The notes under the pieces were generated by a model. It saw nothing but the letters and a program-made list of their open reading frames with translations, did not search any database and was not told where the DNA came from. 64,000 nt of DNA, taken from NCBI RefSeq assembly GCF_030035605.1, contig NZ_CP106736.1, positions 1,178,001 through 1,242,000 on the forward strand. Reading direction: 5' to 3'. This document shows positions 10,043 to 19,464 of the stretch, piece by piece. Both the position numbers and the translations under genes were made by a program. The stretch comes from Silvimonas soli. Lineage in GTDB: Bacteria; Pseudomonadota; Gammaproteobacteria; Burkholderiales; Chitinibacteraceae. Numbering within the stretch: the first letter of the stretch is position 1; every line of letters starts with the position of its first letter.

Positions 10043-10717
10043 ATGTGCGTTAACTACACTCCCCCGCAGCCCAAACAACTGGTCGAGTATTTCGAAGCCG
10101 ACAACGCCATTGAGCACGACTGGCCGCAAGAGGCGTGGCAGGACTATCAAGCGCCGATCCTGGTCGCCGTTGAACAACAGCGCCGTGTGCTGGTGGGTAA
10201 TTACGGCATGATCCCCAGGCGCCGCATGCCCGATGGCGTGCGTTACAGCACCATGAATGCGCGGGCGGAAACGCTGGGTGAAACACGCAGTTATCGCCAG
10301 CCGTGGCTGCGCGGGCAATTGTGCCTGGTGCCGATGACTGGCTTCTTTGAACCGTGTTATGAATCCGGTAAAGCCGAGCGTTGGCAGATTGGCATGGCCA
10401 GCGACGAGCCATTTGCGGTGGCCGGTTTGCTGCGGGCGTGGCGTGAACCCGATGAAGGCGTGAGTTATTCGTTCACCCAGATCACCATCAACGCCGACGC
10501 GCATCCACTGATGCGGCGCATGCATAAGCCTGGCGACGAGAAACGCTCGCTGGTGATCGTGCCCGAGCGTGAGTACGACGCCTGGTTGCAGTGCAAAGAC
10601 CCGGAGCTGGCGCGCAGTTTTCTGACGCTCTACCCCACCGAAGCAATGATTGCCAAGCCGATGCCCTTGCCCGGGCGGCCCAAGTCGGCTGCGGCGCAGA
10701 ATCAGCCATTGTTTTAG
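10043..10717 (+). CDS. SRAP-domain SOS response-associated peptidase (YedK/HMCES type)
   Basis: The start is placed at the ATG at 10043 because SRAP proteins need Cys at position 2, exposed by Met removal; here the N-terminus reads MCVNY. A longer frame from a TTG at 9971 would bury that Cys. The 224-residue protein also has NARAET, GFFEPCYE (the family Glu) and HPLMRRMHKPGDEKR (the family His). YedK/HMCES proteins form a thiazolidine crosslink with abasic sites in single-stranded DNA and protect them. The gene is separated by 72 bases from the upstream binding-protein gene and appears to be transcribed with it. Confidence 0.87.
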   Translation: MCVNYTPPQPKQLVEYFEADNAIEHDWPQEAWQDYQAPILVAVEQQRRVLVGNYGMIPRRRMPDGVRYSTMNARAETLGETRSYRQPWLRGQLCLVPMTGFFEPCYESGKAERWQIGMASDEPFAVAGLLRAWREPDEGVSYSFTQITINADAHPLMRRMHKPGDEKRSLVIVPEREYDAWLQCKDPELARSFLTLYPTEAMIAKPMPLPGRPKSAAAQNQPLF

Positions 10718-10793
10718 AGCAACAGTGAATCTGCCCGGCGGCTAACGTTTCCTGGCTGGGCAGCGCAGTTGGGTAGCACCACCCAGACACCCG

Positions 10794-12230
10794 TTACGGC
10801 TGACGGGAGCGTTTGCCTGCTGGCTTGGGTCCACTGGGACGGTTGCTCGCAGGCCGATTGTCAGCCGGTTTCGCCCCGACTGGCTTCCCGGTAGCGGGCT
10901 TTGCGCCCGCCGGTTGGGCAACGCCAGGTTTAGCCGGTGGCCGTGGCTTTTTGCGCAAGACGTTCCCCGCTGGCGCAGCAGCATTCCCCGGCTTGCCACC
11001 AACCGCTGGCTTAGCTTGCCCTGGCACCTTCGGCTTTTTGGGTTTCTTCGGTTTTTTCAGTATCTGGCCCGAAGCATCCGTCTGTGGCACCCGATGTTCG
11101 GGCTCGAAACCGGGTTCTTCCACCCGTTGCAAAGTCTGCCGGGTCAGCGCTTCTATCGCCGCGAGGATTTGCACTTCGTCCGCGCACACCAGCGACACTG
11201 CTTCGCCAGTCGCCCCGGCGCGGCCTGTGCGGCCAATCCGGTGCACGTAGTCTTGCGCCACGATGGGCAGATCAACATTCACCACCAGCGGCAAATCATC
11301 AATATCCAGCCCGCGTGCGGCAACATCGGTGGCGACCAGCATGTTCACTTCACCCGCTTTGAAGCGATCCAGCGCACGCAGACGGGCGGGCTGCGGTTTA
11401 TCACCATGGATTGAATCCACGCTGAAACCCATACCGCTGAGCGTATCCACTAACTGATCGACACCTTTGCGCGTTTTGACGAACACGAGCGCCTGCTTCC
11501 AGCGCTTCTTTTGCAGCAAGTGGGTAAACAATTCGGTTTTGCGTTTCTTGTCGACCGGCACCACCCACTGCTTGATCTTTTGCACGGTGGAGTTCGCCGG
11601 GCTCACCGACACGCTGACCGGGTCGTGCAGGATGCCACTGGCCATCTGGCGGATTTCGTCTGAAAACGTGGCCGAGAACAACAATGTCTGCCGCCGCTGT
11701 GGCAACGCGCGAAACACACTATCAAGCTCGCGGGCAAAGCCCAGATCCAGCATGCGGTCGGCCTCATCCAGCACCAGCGTTTGCACCTGATTCAGCTTGA
11801 CCGCGTTATGGCCAAACAAATCAAGCAAACGCCCCGGCGTGGCAACCAATACATCCACGCCTTTGCGCAGCGCCATCATTTGCGGATTGATGCTCACGCC
11901 GCCATAAGCCACCAGCGTACGCAGCCGCAGGTGAGCGCCGTAATCCTTGAAACTCTGGTGCACTTGTTCGGCGAGTTCCCGCGTGGGTACCAGCACCAGC
12001 ACCCGCACAGAATTACTGGCAACCGGCGTGGTTTCCTGGGCCAGGCGCTGCAACAGCGGCAAAGCAAAACCAGCGGTTTTACCAGTGCCAGTCTGCGCGG
12101 CGGCCATCAGGTCGCGCCCTGCCAGCACAGCGGGAATAGCCTGCGCCTGCACTGGCGTAGGAGTTTGATACTTGAGGGTTTCCAGCGCGCGCAGGAGCGG
12201 GTCGATCAAACCCAGGGCAGCAAACGACAT
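10794..12230 (-). CDS. rhlE: DEAD-box ATP-dependent RNA helicase, RhlE type
   Basis: The 478-residue protein has the full DEAD-box set: Q motif (TPVQAQAIPA, Q28), Walker A AQTGTGKT (45-52), DEAD in LDEADRMLDLGF, SAT in LLFSATF, and HRIGRTGRAG in the second RecA domain. After about residue 375 comes a basic, Pro/Ala/Lys-rich tail with degenerate KPxG/GKPAG repeats, typical of RhlE-like helicases that bind RNA nonspecifically. It acts on structured RNA during ribosome maturation or mRNA turnover. It is transcribed toward the SRAP gene (convergent). Confidence 0.9.
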   Translation of the reverse strand: MSFAALGLIDPLLRALETLKYQTPTPVQAQAIPAVLAGRDLMAAAQTGTGKTAGFALPLLQRLAQETTPVASNSVRVLVLVPTRELAEQVHQSFKDYGAHLRLRTLVAYGGVSINPQMMALRKGVDVLVATPGRLLDLFGHNAVKLNQVQTLVLDEADRMLDLGFARELDSVFRALPQRRQTLLFSATFSDEIRQMASGILHDPVSVSVSPANSTVQKIKQWVVPVDKKRKTELFTHLLQKKRWKQALVFVKTRKGVDQLVDTLSGMGFSVDSIHGDKPQPARLRALDRFKAGEVNMLVATDVAARGLDIDDLPLVVNVDLPIVAQDYVHRIGRTGRAGATGEAVSLVCADEVQILAAIEALTRQTLQRVEEPGFEPEHRVPQTDASGQILKKPKKPKKPKVPGQAKPAVGGKPGNAAAPAGNVLRKKPRPPAKPGVAQPAGAKPATGKPVGAKPADNRPASNRPSGPKPAGKRSRQP

Positions 12231-12303
12231 CGGTCAGGTCCGGCAATGAAGGCAAGGTTGCAAGTTTAAAGCTTCACGGCCACAACTGGCCGTTTTCCGG
12301 CGA

Positions 12304-12993
12304 TTAGCTGTTAAACAAATTCAGTGTGAACGCCACCGACACATATACCGGCGGCAGATGCACTACCGGCATGCCGCGCCAGAGCGCCCACAGCGCCACC
12401 ACAATCAGCAAGCCGCCCACCAGCCGGGCGACGATACGATTGGCGTGTGGATGCGCCGCCAGCCAGGACGGGACTTGCGCCGCGAGCAGCGCCAGCCCGC
12501 CATAAACGCTGGTCTGCGTGGCAGCGGTAATGGCACTCAGCACCGAGGCCTGCGCCCAGATCGACCCGGCCTGGGCACGGATAAACTGTGGAAATACCGC
12601 CAGCATGAACAGATAAGCCTTGGGATTGAGCAAACTGGTTAGCACTGCCCGCTTGAAACTCGCCACCGGGGTGCGGGCGCGTTGGACCGAAACATCCACA
12701 GCCACGCTGGCTGAGCGGTTCAGCGACCAGCCGATCCAGATCATATAAGCGACTCCGGCGATCAACATCAGCGTGAAAGCGCCCGGCAACAATTGCAGCA
12801 CCAGGCTGATGCCAGTGGTGCTCATCACCATATGGCAAACGCCGCCGACCACAATGCCCGCTACCGCTGCCAGACCGGCGCGACGGCCGCTGGTCATGGC
12901 ACTGCCCATGACATACGCCATATCCATGCCCGGTAAGGCGATCACGCCAAAGACCAGCAGAAAATAAACCCACAAATTTGCAGTGTCGCCCAT
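12304..12993 (-). CDS. LysE/RhtB family amino-acid exporter
   Basis: The 229-residue inner-membrane protein has about six hydrophobic segments, the first at residues 7-30 (LWVYFLLVFGVIALPGMDMA), which carries the family's early P-G motif. The order of helices and the LLNPKAYLFMLAVFPQFI segment are typical of LysE/RhtB exporters of amino acids or homoserine-like compounds. A strong Shine-Dalgarno sequence (GAGGAG) precedes the start. It diverges from a WYL-domain regulator across about 110 bases, the usual arrangement when the regulator controls the exporter. The substrate is unknown. Confidence 0.85.
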   Translation of the reverse strand: MGDTANLWVYFLLVFGVIALPGMDMAYVMGSAMTSGRRAGLAAVAGIVVGGVCHMVMSTTGISLVLQLLPGAFTLMLIAGVAYMIWIGWSLNRSASVAVDVSVQRARTPVASFKRAVLTSLLNPKAYLFMLAVFPQFIRAQAGSIWAQASVLSAITAATQTSVYGGLALLAAQVPSWLAAHPHANRIVARLVGGLLIVVALWALWRGMPVVHLPPVYVSVAFTLNLFNS

Positions 12994-13104
12994 GTTTGTC
13001 GCTCCTCAGCACGCTTTCTGATCCGATGCGGTCCGTTTGCCGCAAGACCACTGTAAGAGCCAATCAGGACATAAACCGCCCTGATTAAAATGTAATATGC
13101 ATAA

Positions 13105-14058
13105 ATGGCTAATCCGACACATCGCTTGCTGGCGTTGCTGGAAATGCTGCAGACCCAGGGATTGGTCAGCGGTAGTGAACTGGCCCGCCAGCTGGAAATA
13201 GATACCCGCACGCTGCGACGCTACATCGCCCAGCTAGAGGAGATGGGTATTCCCGTCACCGCCGAACGCGGGCGCGATGGTGGGTATCGCTTGATGCACG
13301 GCTTCAAGCTGCCGCCAATGATGTTCACCAACGAAGAAGCGCTGGCGGTATCGCTGGGACTGCTGGCGGCGCGCAGTCTGGGGCTGGCCGAAGCCGCACC
13401 CGCCGTGAGCAGCGCACAAGCCAAGCTGGAGCGAGTACTGCCCAGCACCTTGAAGCGGCGCCTGCGAGCGGTGGCAGAAACCGTGACGCTGGATTTATCC
13501 CAAGCCGCGCCCGCTCACGATAACGAAGCACTGCTCACCCTCAGTGCCGCCGCTCAGTCACAACAACGGGTTCATCTGCACTACCGCGCCGAGAACGCCG
13601 AAACCGAGCGCGACTTTGATCCCTACGGGCTGGCTTACCGCGCTGGGCGTTGGTATGCGGTTGGCCATTGTCATCTGCGCGCCGGTTTGCGCTCGTTCCG
13701 GCTGGATCGCATTGTGAGTGTGCATGCGATCCCGGCCAGTTTTCTGCGCCCGACCGGCTTTGATATTTTGGGATATCTGACCCAATCCGTGGCCGTCATG
13801 CCGCGCAGCCATACCGTTGAAGTGTTACTGCAGACCACGCTGGACCAGGCCCGCCACGAAATCTATGCCGAACTGGGCGTGCTGGAAGCTACAACCGACG
13901 GCGTGCGATTGCGTAGCCAGGTCACCACGCTGGACTGGATGGCGCGCCAGCTGGCGCAACTGCCGTTTCCGTTTGCAGTGATCTCGCCGCCCGAACTACT
14001 GGCTGAACTGCATGCGTTGGCGCACAAGCTTGGCGCTGCGCAATTACGGGTTCTATGA
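13105..14058 (+). CDS. HTH-WYL domain transcriptional regulator (YafY type)
   Basis: The 317-residue protein has an N-terminal HTH_11-type winged helix (residues 1-60, VSGSELARQLEIDTRTLRRY) and a WYL ligand-sensing domain from about 140, with the FDPYGLAYRAGRWYAVGHC core. A C-terminal extension follows. WYL regulators bind small molecules or nucleic acid ends and act as repressors or activators. The divergent LysE-type exporter is the most likely target, and the short shared intergenic region would carry both promoters. No operator palindrome stands out there. Confidence 0.87.
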   Translation: MANPTHRLLALLEMLQTQGLVSGSELARQLEIDTRTLRRYIAQLEEMGIPVTAERGRDGGYRLMHGFKLPPMMFTNEEALAVSLGLLAARSLGLAEAAPAVSSAQAKLERVLPSTLKRRLRAVAETVTLDLSQAAPAHDNEALLTLSAAAQSQQRVHLHYRAENAETERDFDPYGLAYRAGRWYAVGHCHLRAGLRSFRLDRIVSVHAIPASFLRPTGFDILGYLTQSVAVMPRSHTVEVLLQTTLDQARHEIYAELGVLEATTDGVRLRSQVTTLDWMARQLAQLPFPFAVISPPELLAELHALAHKLGAAQLRVL

Positions 14059-14091
14059 TCAGCAGGTCTATCTTTTCGCAAAAATCGCACG

Positions 14092-14487
14092 ATGCCCAAC
14101 CCTGCGCAATCACCCGGGAATTCCAACGCTGATCTGGCCGCACATTTGCTGGCACGAGAAGGTCTGCTACACGCGCAAGCAGTGCGGGCTGACGCTCAGG
14201 CGCTGGATCAGTTGCTGGCCGATGACTACTTTGAGCTGGGTGTGGCGGGAACGGTCTGGACCAAACCTGCCGTTATCAGCGCGCTGGCAGGCGAAGCGTT
14301 TTCCACACGGCAGATCAGCGATTTCAAACTGAACCTGCTGGCCGACAGTGTGGCGCTGGTCACTTACCATGCACACAGAGTCGCCACAGCCCAGCGCCCC
14401 GCCGCCGACTCTTTGCGTAGCTCTATCTGGCGACTCACGCGGGATCGCTGGCAAATGGTGTTTCATCAGGGCACGCCATTGCCATAA
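14092..14487 (+). CDS. DUF4440 / NTF2-like small protein
   Basis: The 131-residue protein has the NTF2-like cone-fold pattern of DUF4440: an N-terminal helix pair (LLAREGLLHAQAVRADAQAL), LLADDYFELGVAG, a strand ending LVTYHAHRV, and a final RDRWQMVFHQGTPLP strand. Members of this group are small enzymes or ligand-binding proteins of varied role. There is no signal peptide, so a cytoplasmic location is expected. It starts 33 bases after the WYL regulator gene and is probably cotranscribed with it. Confidence 0.72.
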   Translation: MPNPAQSPGNSNADLAAHLLAREGLLHAQAVRADAQALDQLLADDYFELGVAGTVWTKPAVISALAGEAFSTRQISDFKLNLLADSVALVTYHAHRVATAQRPAADSLRSSIWRLTRDRWQMVFHQGTPLP

Positions 14488-14847
14488 CCCACGGATCAAC
14501 AGCAACACATCGCGGTGCAATGCGTATGAGCGGACGGCCTCACCGGTTCAACGGCGGGTATTTTCAGACAATCTGCAAAACCTCACGCAAGTTGTTGCCT
14601 GTAGCCGACAAACATCTGATTTTCTGACCATTTTTTGTGCAACCGTTGTAGATTCTGTTTGCTGGCTGTCAGCCTGCTGTGGGTTTATCGAACAATACCG
14701 ATTCATTTCGCACACCTTCCCTCTCCCGTCGTATCCCTCGCTTGCCGGTGTGAAAAGTGCCGTATACGATGCGATTCGAGGATGGAGTTACGCCAGAACA
14801 AAAAGGCGTGACCGACGAAGGTAAAAACAAAAGTAGAGATACAAGCA
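14488..14847 (+). other. Leader and promoter region of the secretion operon
   Basis: This 360-base gap precedes gspG. No gene of convincing quality lies in it. The region is locally AT-richer than its surroundings near 14620-14720 and should hold the operon promoter, but no clear -35/-10 pair could be assigned. The Shine-Dalgarno sequence before gspG is weak. Confidence 0.4.
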
Positions 14848-15273
14848 ATGCAATATCGTCGTAAGCGTCAAGGCGGCTTTACGCTGCTCGAATTGCTGGT
14901 CGTGCTGTTGATCATCGCCCTGCTGGCCGGCTATGTCGGCCCCAAGCTGTTTGGCGAAGTGGGTAAAGCCAAGATCAAAACCGCTGCCAGCCAGATGAAA
15001 TCGATCGCCGATGCGCTGGATCATTATCGTCTGGATGTGGGTCACTACCCCACCACCGAGCAGGGTCTGGTCTCGCTCAACAGCAAGCCCAACGACGAAA
15101 CCAAGTGGCAAGGGCCATATCTGACCAAGGACGTGCCCAACGATCCGTGGGATCACCCATACGTCTATCGCCGCCCAGGTGAAAACGGCCACGACTTTGA
15201 CCTCATCTCCTACGGCGCCGACGGCAAGGCTGGCGGCTCGGATGAGGACGCCGACATTTCCTACTTTCAATAA
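14848..15273 (+). CDS. gspG: Type II secretion major pseudopilin GspG
   Basis: The 141-residue type IV prepilin-like protein has a short basic leader and the processing site GG/FTLLE (cleavage before F11, Glu5 = E15), followed by the hydrophobic helix LLVVLLIIALLAGYVGPKLFG. The globular part carries GspG signatures: HYRLDVGHYPTTEQGL, PYLTKDVPNDPWDHPY and the calcium-binding GADGKAGG...DAD loop near the C-terminus. GspG polymerises into the periplasmic pseudopilus that pushes substrates through the secretin. It is the first gene of an 11-gene operon running to 23920. Confidence 0.93.
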   Translation: MQYRRKRQGGFTLLELLVVLLIIALLAGYVGPKLFGEVGKAKIKTAASQMKSIADALDHYRLDVGHYPTTEQGLVSLNSKPNDETKWQGPYLTKDVPNDPWDHPYVYRRPGENGHDFDLISYGADGKAGGSDEDADISYFQ

Positions 15274-15296
15274 CTGATCAGCGACGGCCCCGCGCC

Positions 15297-16469
15297 ATGC
15301 GCTACAAGGTGACTGCCCTTTCTGCCGGTAATCTGCAGGAACTGGAGCTGGACGCTGCCAACGAAGCCGAGCTGAAAGAGCGGCTCGCGGCGCAGGGGTC
15401 GGCTCTGGTTTCGGCACGTCCCGTGCAACGGCTCACTTTGCGTAAAAGCGACTTTGCGCTGTCGTTGTTCACCCAGGAATTGATTGCACTACTCGAAGCC
15501 GGCTTAACGCTGGTCGAAGCCATTGAAACTCTCAAGGAAAAAAGCGCCGCCGACGGCAACCGCGTGGTGCTGGGCATCATGATTGATGGCCTGTACCAAG
15601 GGCAGACCTTTTCCAAAGTGCTGGGCCAGATGCCGGAACACTTTCCGCCGCTGTATATCGCCACTGTGGGTTCTGCCGAAAAAACCGGCCACCTGGCCAA
15701 CGCGCTCAAGCGTTATCACCATTACGAATCGCGGCTTGCAGCGGTCAAGAAAAAGATTATCTCGGCGCTGATTTACCCGATGGTGATCATCACCATCGGC
15801 GGCGGCATCATGCTGTTTTTGCTGTTTTATGTGATCCCCAAATTCAGCCAGATTTACGCCAGCATGAAAAACCTGCCGTTCGCCGCCGAAGTATTGCTGT
15901 GGTGGGGTGAGCTGGTGCACCAGCACGGTGAAGTGCTGTTTGGCGGGATCATCGGCACGATCATCCTGGCGGTGGTGTTATTGCGGACCCCGGCGGTGAA
16001 AGCAGCACTGGCCGAAACGTTCTGGCGCTTGCCACGCATGAACGACTATCGCCGCTTGTTTTCTCTCACCCGCTTTTATCGCACTGTGGGCTTGTTGTTG
16101 TCGGGTGGGGTGTCGCTGGTGGCCGCGATGGAACTGGCGGCGCAGTTGCTGCCCACGCCGATGCGCCTGGCACTCACCCAAGCCATTGTCGATATCAAAT
16201 CCGGCCAGTCGCTTTCTTCCACCCTGCCCCGTTACGGCCTGACCACGCCAGTGGCCGAACGATTGTTGCGCGTGGGCGAGCAAAGTGGCGAGCTGGCGAC
16301 CATGAGCGAACGCGCGGCGCAGTTCTGTGATGAAGAACTGGATCGGGCCATCGAGATGTTTACCCGCTTGTTTGAACCCATTTTGATGTTGCTGATTGGC
16401 GTAATGATCGGCTCCATCGTGTTCTTGCTCTATATGCCGATCTTCCAGCTCGCAGGGAGCATGCAATGA
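15297..16469 (+). CDS. gspF: Type II secretion inner-membrane platform protein GspF
   Basis: The 390-residue polytopic protein has two GspF/PilC domains (about 55-180 and 255-380) and three membrane segments: about 155-183 (ISALIYPMVIITIGGGIMLF), about 215-235, and the C-terminal LFEPILMLLIGVMIGSIVFL. The conserved GxSLxxAxE-type motifs occur twice, as EAGLTLVEAIETL and SGGVSLVAAMELA. GspF couples the cytoplasmic ATPase to pseudopilus assembly. Its stop overlaps the start of gspE (ATGA), which indicates translational coupling. Confidence 0.93.
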   Translation: MRYKVTALSAGNLQELELDAANEAELKERLAAQGSALVSARPVQRLTLRKSDFALSLFTQELIALLEAGLTLVEAIETLKEKSAADGNRVVLGIMIDGLYQGQTFSKVLGQMPEHFPPLYIATVGSAEKTGHLANALKRYHHYESRLAAVKKKIISALIYPMVIITIGGGIMLFLLFYVIPKFSQIYASMKNLPFAAEVLLWWGELVHQHGEVLFGGIIGTIILAVVLLRTPAVKAALAETFWRLPRMNDYRRLFSLTRFYRTVGLLLSGGVSLVAAMELAAQLLPTPMRLALTQAIVDIKSGQSLSSTLPRYGLTTPVAERLLRVGEQSGELATMSERAAQFCDEELDRAIEMFTRLFEPILMLLIGVMIGSIVFLLYMPIFQLAGSMQ

Positions 16470-18124
16470 CCGCCCTGAATCTTGAGCTGATTGCCCATTT
16501 GCGCCAGAACGCCAGTGAAGCCGGTTTGCCACTGTTGCTGCAACAAACCCTGGGGCTGGATAACGACGGTTATCGCCAGGAAATCAGCCACTTTCTGGGT
16601 CTGCCCGCGCTGGGTCGTGAAGACTTGTCAGCGCAGTTTCCACGTTATGACTTGCTGCCGTATGGCGACGCGGTCGGCCACCAATGCCTGATGGCCGAAG
16701 ATGTCGACGGCACCTTGCGGCTGGTCTTGGGCGATCCGTTTGATCGCGTCACCCGCAACTGGGTGCAACAACGTGTGGCGCTGCCGTTTATCACGGTGCT
16801 GGCGCATTACGATGATGTGCGCACTTACCTGGAAAGCTTCGAGACCTCGCACCGCGCCATGGACCAGTTGGCCACCGGTTCGGACAGCGAAAACGGTCAC
16901 GCGGGCGTGCCGGAAATCTCGCTGGCGACCTTGGCGCATGACACCAATCCGGTCGTCAAATTGGTCAACTCCACCTTGTACGATGCGCTGAAAGCCAAAG
17001 CCTCGGACATCCATATGGAAAGCACCGTCAGCGGGCTGGCGATCAAATACCGCATCGACGGTGTGCTGTTGCATATCGGCGGTGCCAACGGTGTGGAAAC
17101 CGCCGAGCAGGTGATCTCGCGCATCAAGGTACTGGCAGAGCTGGATATCTCCGAGCGGCGCATTCCGCAAGATGGCCGCTTCAAGGTGATCATGAATGGG
17201 CGCGACGTCGATTTTCGTGTGTCAATCATGCCGTCGATTTTTGGCGAAGACGCAGTACTGCGGATTCTGGACAAACAAAACACGGGCGACGCCTTCAAAA
17301 CCCTGCGGCTGGACATCCTGGGGTTTGATGACACCACCATGGCCAATATCCGCAGTCTGGCCACCGAGCCGTACGGCTTGTTGCTGGTGACCGGGCCGAC
17401 CGGTTCGGGCAAATCGACCACGCTGTACGCCACGCTGTCCGAGATTAATAGCGGCGAAGAAAAAATCATCACCATTGAAGACCCGGTGGAATACCAGTTG
17501 CAGGGTATTTTGCAGATTCCGGTGAATGACAAAAAAGGCCTCAGCTTTGCCCGCGGCTTGCGCTCGATTTTGCGGCACGACCCGGACAAGATTCTGGTCG
17601 GCGAAATCCGTGATGGCGAAACCGCCAACATTGCGGTGCAGGCCGCGCTGACCGGTCACCTGGTGCTCACATCCGTCCACGCCAACAACGTGTTCTCGGT
17701 GCTGGACCGTTTCATGCACATGGGCGTGGAACCCAACAGCTTTGTCGATGCGCTGATTGGCGTGGTCGCACAGCGGCTGATCCGCAAGATTTGCCCGCAC
17801 TGCATGACCGACGACAACCCCGATGACGAACTGCTGGCGACTTCCGGCGTAACGCGTGATCAAACCGCCGCCTGGCGTTTCCGTAAAGGCACGGGCTGCC
17901 AGGCTTGTCGCGGCACCGGTTACCTGGGGCGCAAAGCCATTGCCGAAGTCTTGCGGCTGAACGACGAACTCAAACAAGCCATCGCCAGCCGTGCTCCGGC
18001 GGTGGAAATCAAACTACTGGCGTCCGGTCTGGGCTTTATCAGCATGCGTAAAGCGGCCATGGCCGTGGTGGCACGCGGGGAAACCACATTGCAGGAGGTG
18101 AACCGTGTCACATTTGTGGATTAA
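16466..18124 (+). CDS. gspE: Type II secretion/type IV pilus assembly ATPase GspE
   Basis: The 552-residue AAA-like secretion ATPase has an N-terminal GspE_N domain, Walker A GPTGSGKST (near residue 310), an Asp box, Walker B in ILVGEIRDGETA, and the His box LVLTSVHANN. Two CxxC pairs (443-446 and 478-481, in CPHC and CQAC) form the zinc-binding C-terminal element typical of GspE/PilB. It powers extension of the pseudopilus. The gene overlaps gspF by 4 bases and the next gene by 20. Confidence 0.94.
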   Translation: MTALNLELIAHLRQNASEAGLPLLLQQTLGLDNDGYRQEISHFLGLPALGREDLSAQFPRYDLLPYGDAVGHQCLMAEDVDGTLRLVLGDPFDRVTRNWVQQRVALPFITVLAHYDDVRTYLESFETSHRAMDQLATGSDSENGHAGVPEISLATLAHDTNPVVKLVNSTLYDALKAKASDIHMESTVSGLAIKYRIDGVLLHIGGANGVETAEQVISRIKVLAELDISERRIPQDGRFKVIMNGRDVDFRVSIMPSIFGEDAVLRILDKQNTGDAFKTLRLDILGFDDTTMANIRSLATEPYGLLLVTGPTGSGKSTTLYATLSEINSGEEKIITIEDPVEYQLQGILQIPVNDKKGLSFARGLRSILRHDPDKILVGEIRDGETANIAVQAALTGHLVLTSVHANNVFSVLDRFMHMGVEPNSFVDALIGVVAQRLIRKICPHCMTDDNPDDELLATSGVTRDQTAAWRFRKGTGCQACRGTGYLGRKAIAEVLRLNDELKQAIASRAPAVEIKLLASGLGFISMRKAAMAVVARGETTLQEVNRVTFVD

Positions 18125-18935
18125 CCATCACGCGTGGTTTTCCCGGCGCCATTTGTTGCTGGCCAGCAGCCCGATGTGGAGCAAAGAGCTGCCCAAACGG
18201 CGTCAGGTTGCCCTTGAGCAATTGACGACCGACAACGTGGTCATGCGGCTGCAGCAATTGCTGGCTGAACGTCCGCGTGGGCGCATCGGCGTTGATACCT
18301 TGCAGTTGATGATCGGTGCGCCGTGGGTGCGCTACACCGTGCTGCCGTGGCAAGACAACCTCAAGCGCGATGCCGACTGGCAAGGTTATGCCCGCGTGCT
18401 GCTAAGCCAGCAATACGATGTCGGCACCGAAACCTGGCGAGTGCAGGTAGCACCGGGGCCATATGGCAGACCGCGCCTGGCGGCAGCGCTGGATCAAGGT
18501 TTGTATCAGACCCTGGTCGAACTGGCCCGCACTCAGAAACTGCGCCTGACGCATTGCGAGCCCTTGCTCACCACCGCCATCAATCGTCATCACAAGCAAT
18601 TGAAGGGCAAAGAGTTTGTGCTTGTGCTAATTGAAGCTGAACACGCCACCTGTGTGTTCTGGCGCTCTGGCTGGCGCAGCGCCATCACCCTGCCGTTTGC
18701 CTTGGTGCCGCGCCCGCAAGGCGAAGACATTGCCGCGCTGGTGCGCGATGCCGCCATGCTGGTCTCTGATTTCATGCCCAAGCAAGTTTACGTGGTGTCG
18801 TCGGACATTCAGTTATCTGGCCTGCAAGCCACCGACTTCAGCCTGCAATGGCTGGGCGGCGTGCATGCGCGTTTTGCTTATCCGGCCGACTGGCGCGAAC
18901 CGCAGCCGGGGCAACCTGTGGCCGGGCAGATCTGA
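18105..18935 (+). CDS. Secretion-operon protein in the PilM/GspL-cytoplasmic position
   Basis: The 276-residue protein starts at GTG 18105, chosen because a perfect AGGAGGTG ribosome site lies just before it inside the gspE 3' end. It has no signal peptide or membrane helix. Sequence resemblance to known families is weak. Its position directly before PilN- and PilO-like genes, and the central VLVLIEAEHATCVFWRSG and late DFMPKQVYVVSS strands, suggest the actin-like PilM/GspL cytoplasmic domain, which would recruit the ATPase to the platform. The function is inferred from synteny. Confidence 0.55.
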   Translation: MSHLWINHHAWFSRRHLLLASSPMWSKELPKRRQVALEQLTTDNVVMRLQQLLAERPRGRIGVDTLQLMIGAPWVRYTVLPWQDNLKRDADWQGYARVLLSQQYDVGTETWRVQVAPGPYGRPRLAAALDQGLYQTLVELARTQKLRLTHCEPLLTTAINRHHKQLKGKEFVLVLIEAEHATCVFWRSGWRSAITLPFALVPRPQGEDIAALVRDAAMLVSDFMPKQVYVVSSDIQLSGLQATDFSLQWLGGVHARFAYPADWREPQPGQPVAGQI

Positions 18936-18936
18936 C

Positions 18937-19464
18937 ATGCAGCCAGTTCAACTCGATTTTCATCGCAAACCGTCCAATACACCGTGGCTGGGCCTGGCGT
19001 TGACCACCATCGGCGTGGTGGTACTGTTGTGGGCGATGACCCAGCAAGACATTGCGAAGCAACGCCGCGACCAGATCGCCGAGCGCGAAGACCAGGTGGC
19101 GTGGCTGAAAAAGAAGCAGGAACAAGCACAACAAGCGGCTCGTAAAGAAACGCCAGCCAATGACAAGATCGCCACGATCCGCCGCAACCAGCTGATCAGC
19201 CCGCTGTTTGCGCTCAATCTGCTGGAAAAAACCTGGCAACCCAATCTGGCGTATACCAAGCTCGAGATCAACACGTCCGATCGCGACGTCAAACTGGAAC
19301 TGGAATCGCGCACGCTCAATGACTCGCTGCTGCTGGTCGATACGCTGACGCGCAACCCCGCCGTGAGCAAAGTGACGCTGGCGCATCAGGGCACCAAGAT
19401 TACCGATCCGTTCAAGCCTACTCAGTCGGCGCTGGAAGTGTTGTGGCGGGAGCCGCGCCCATGA
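18937..19464 (+). CDS. PilN/GspL-periplasmic-like assembly protein
   Basis: The 175-residue bitopic protein starts at the ATG at 18937, 1 base after the previous stop; a longer in-frame extension upstream overlaps the preceding gene and is unlikely. A short cytoplasmic N-terminus is followed by one membrane helix (about 17-37, LGLALTTIGVVVLLWAMTQ), a charged coiled coil (about 40-75), and a small ferredoxin-like periplasmic domain. This is the PilN or GspL-C layout. It would form the inner-membrane ring with the next gene product. The stop overlaps the next start. Confidence 0.65.
   Translation: MQPVQLDFHRKPSNTPWLGLALTTIGVVVLLWAMTQQDIAKQRRDQIAEREDQVAWLKKKQEQAQQAARKETPANDKIATIRRNQLISPLFALNLLEKTWQPNLAYTKLEINTSDRDVKLELESRTLNDSLLLVDTLTRNPAVSKVTLAHQGTKITDPFKPTQSALEVLWREPRP

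Noticed and set aside
18631..18936. Upstream extension of the PilN-like gene
   Set aside because: It overlaps the previous gene by 300 bases in another frame; the ATG at 18937 follows the stop directly.
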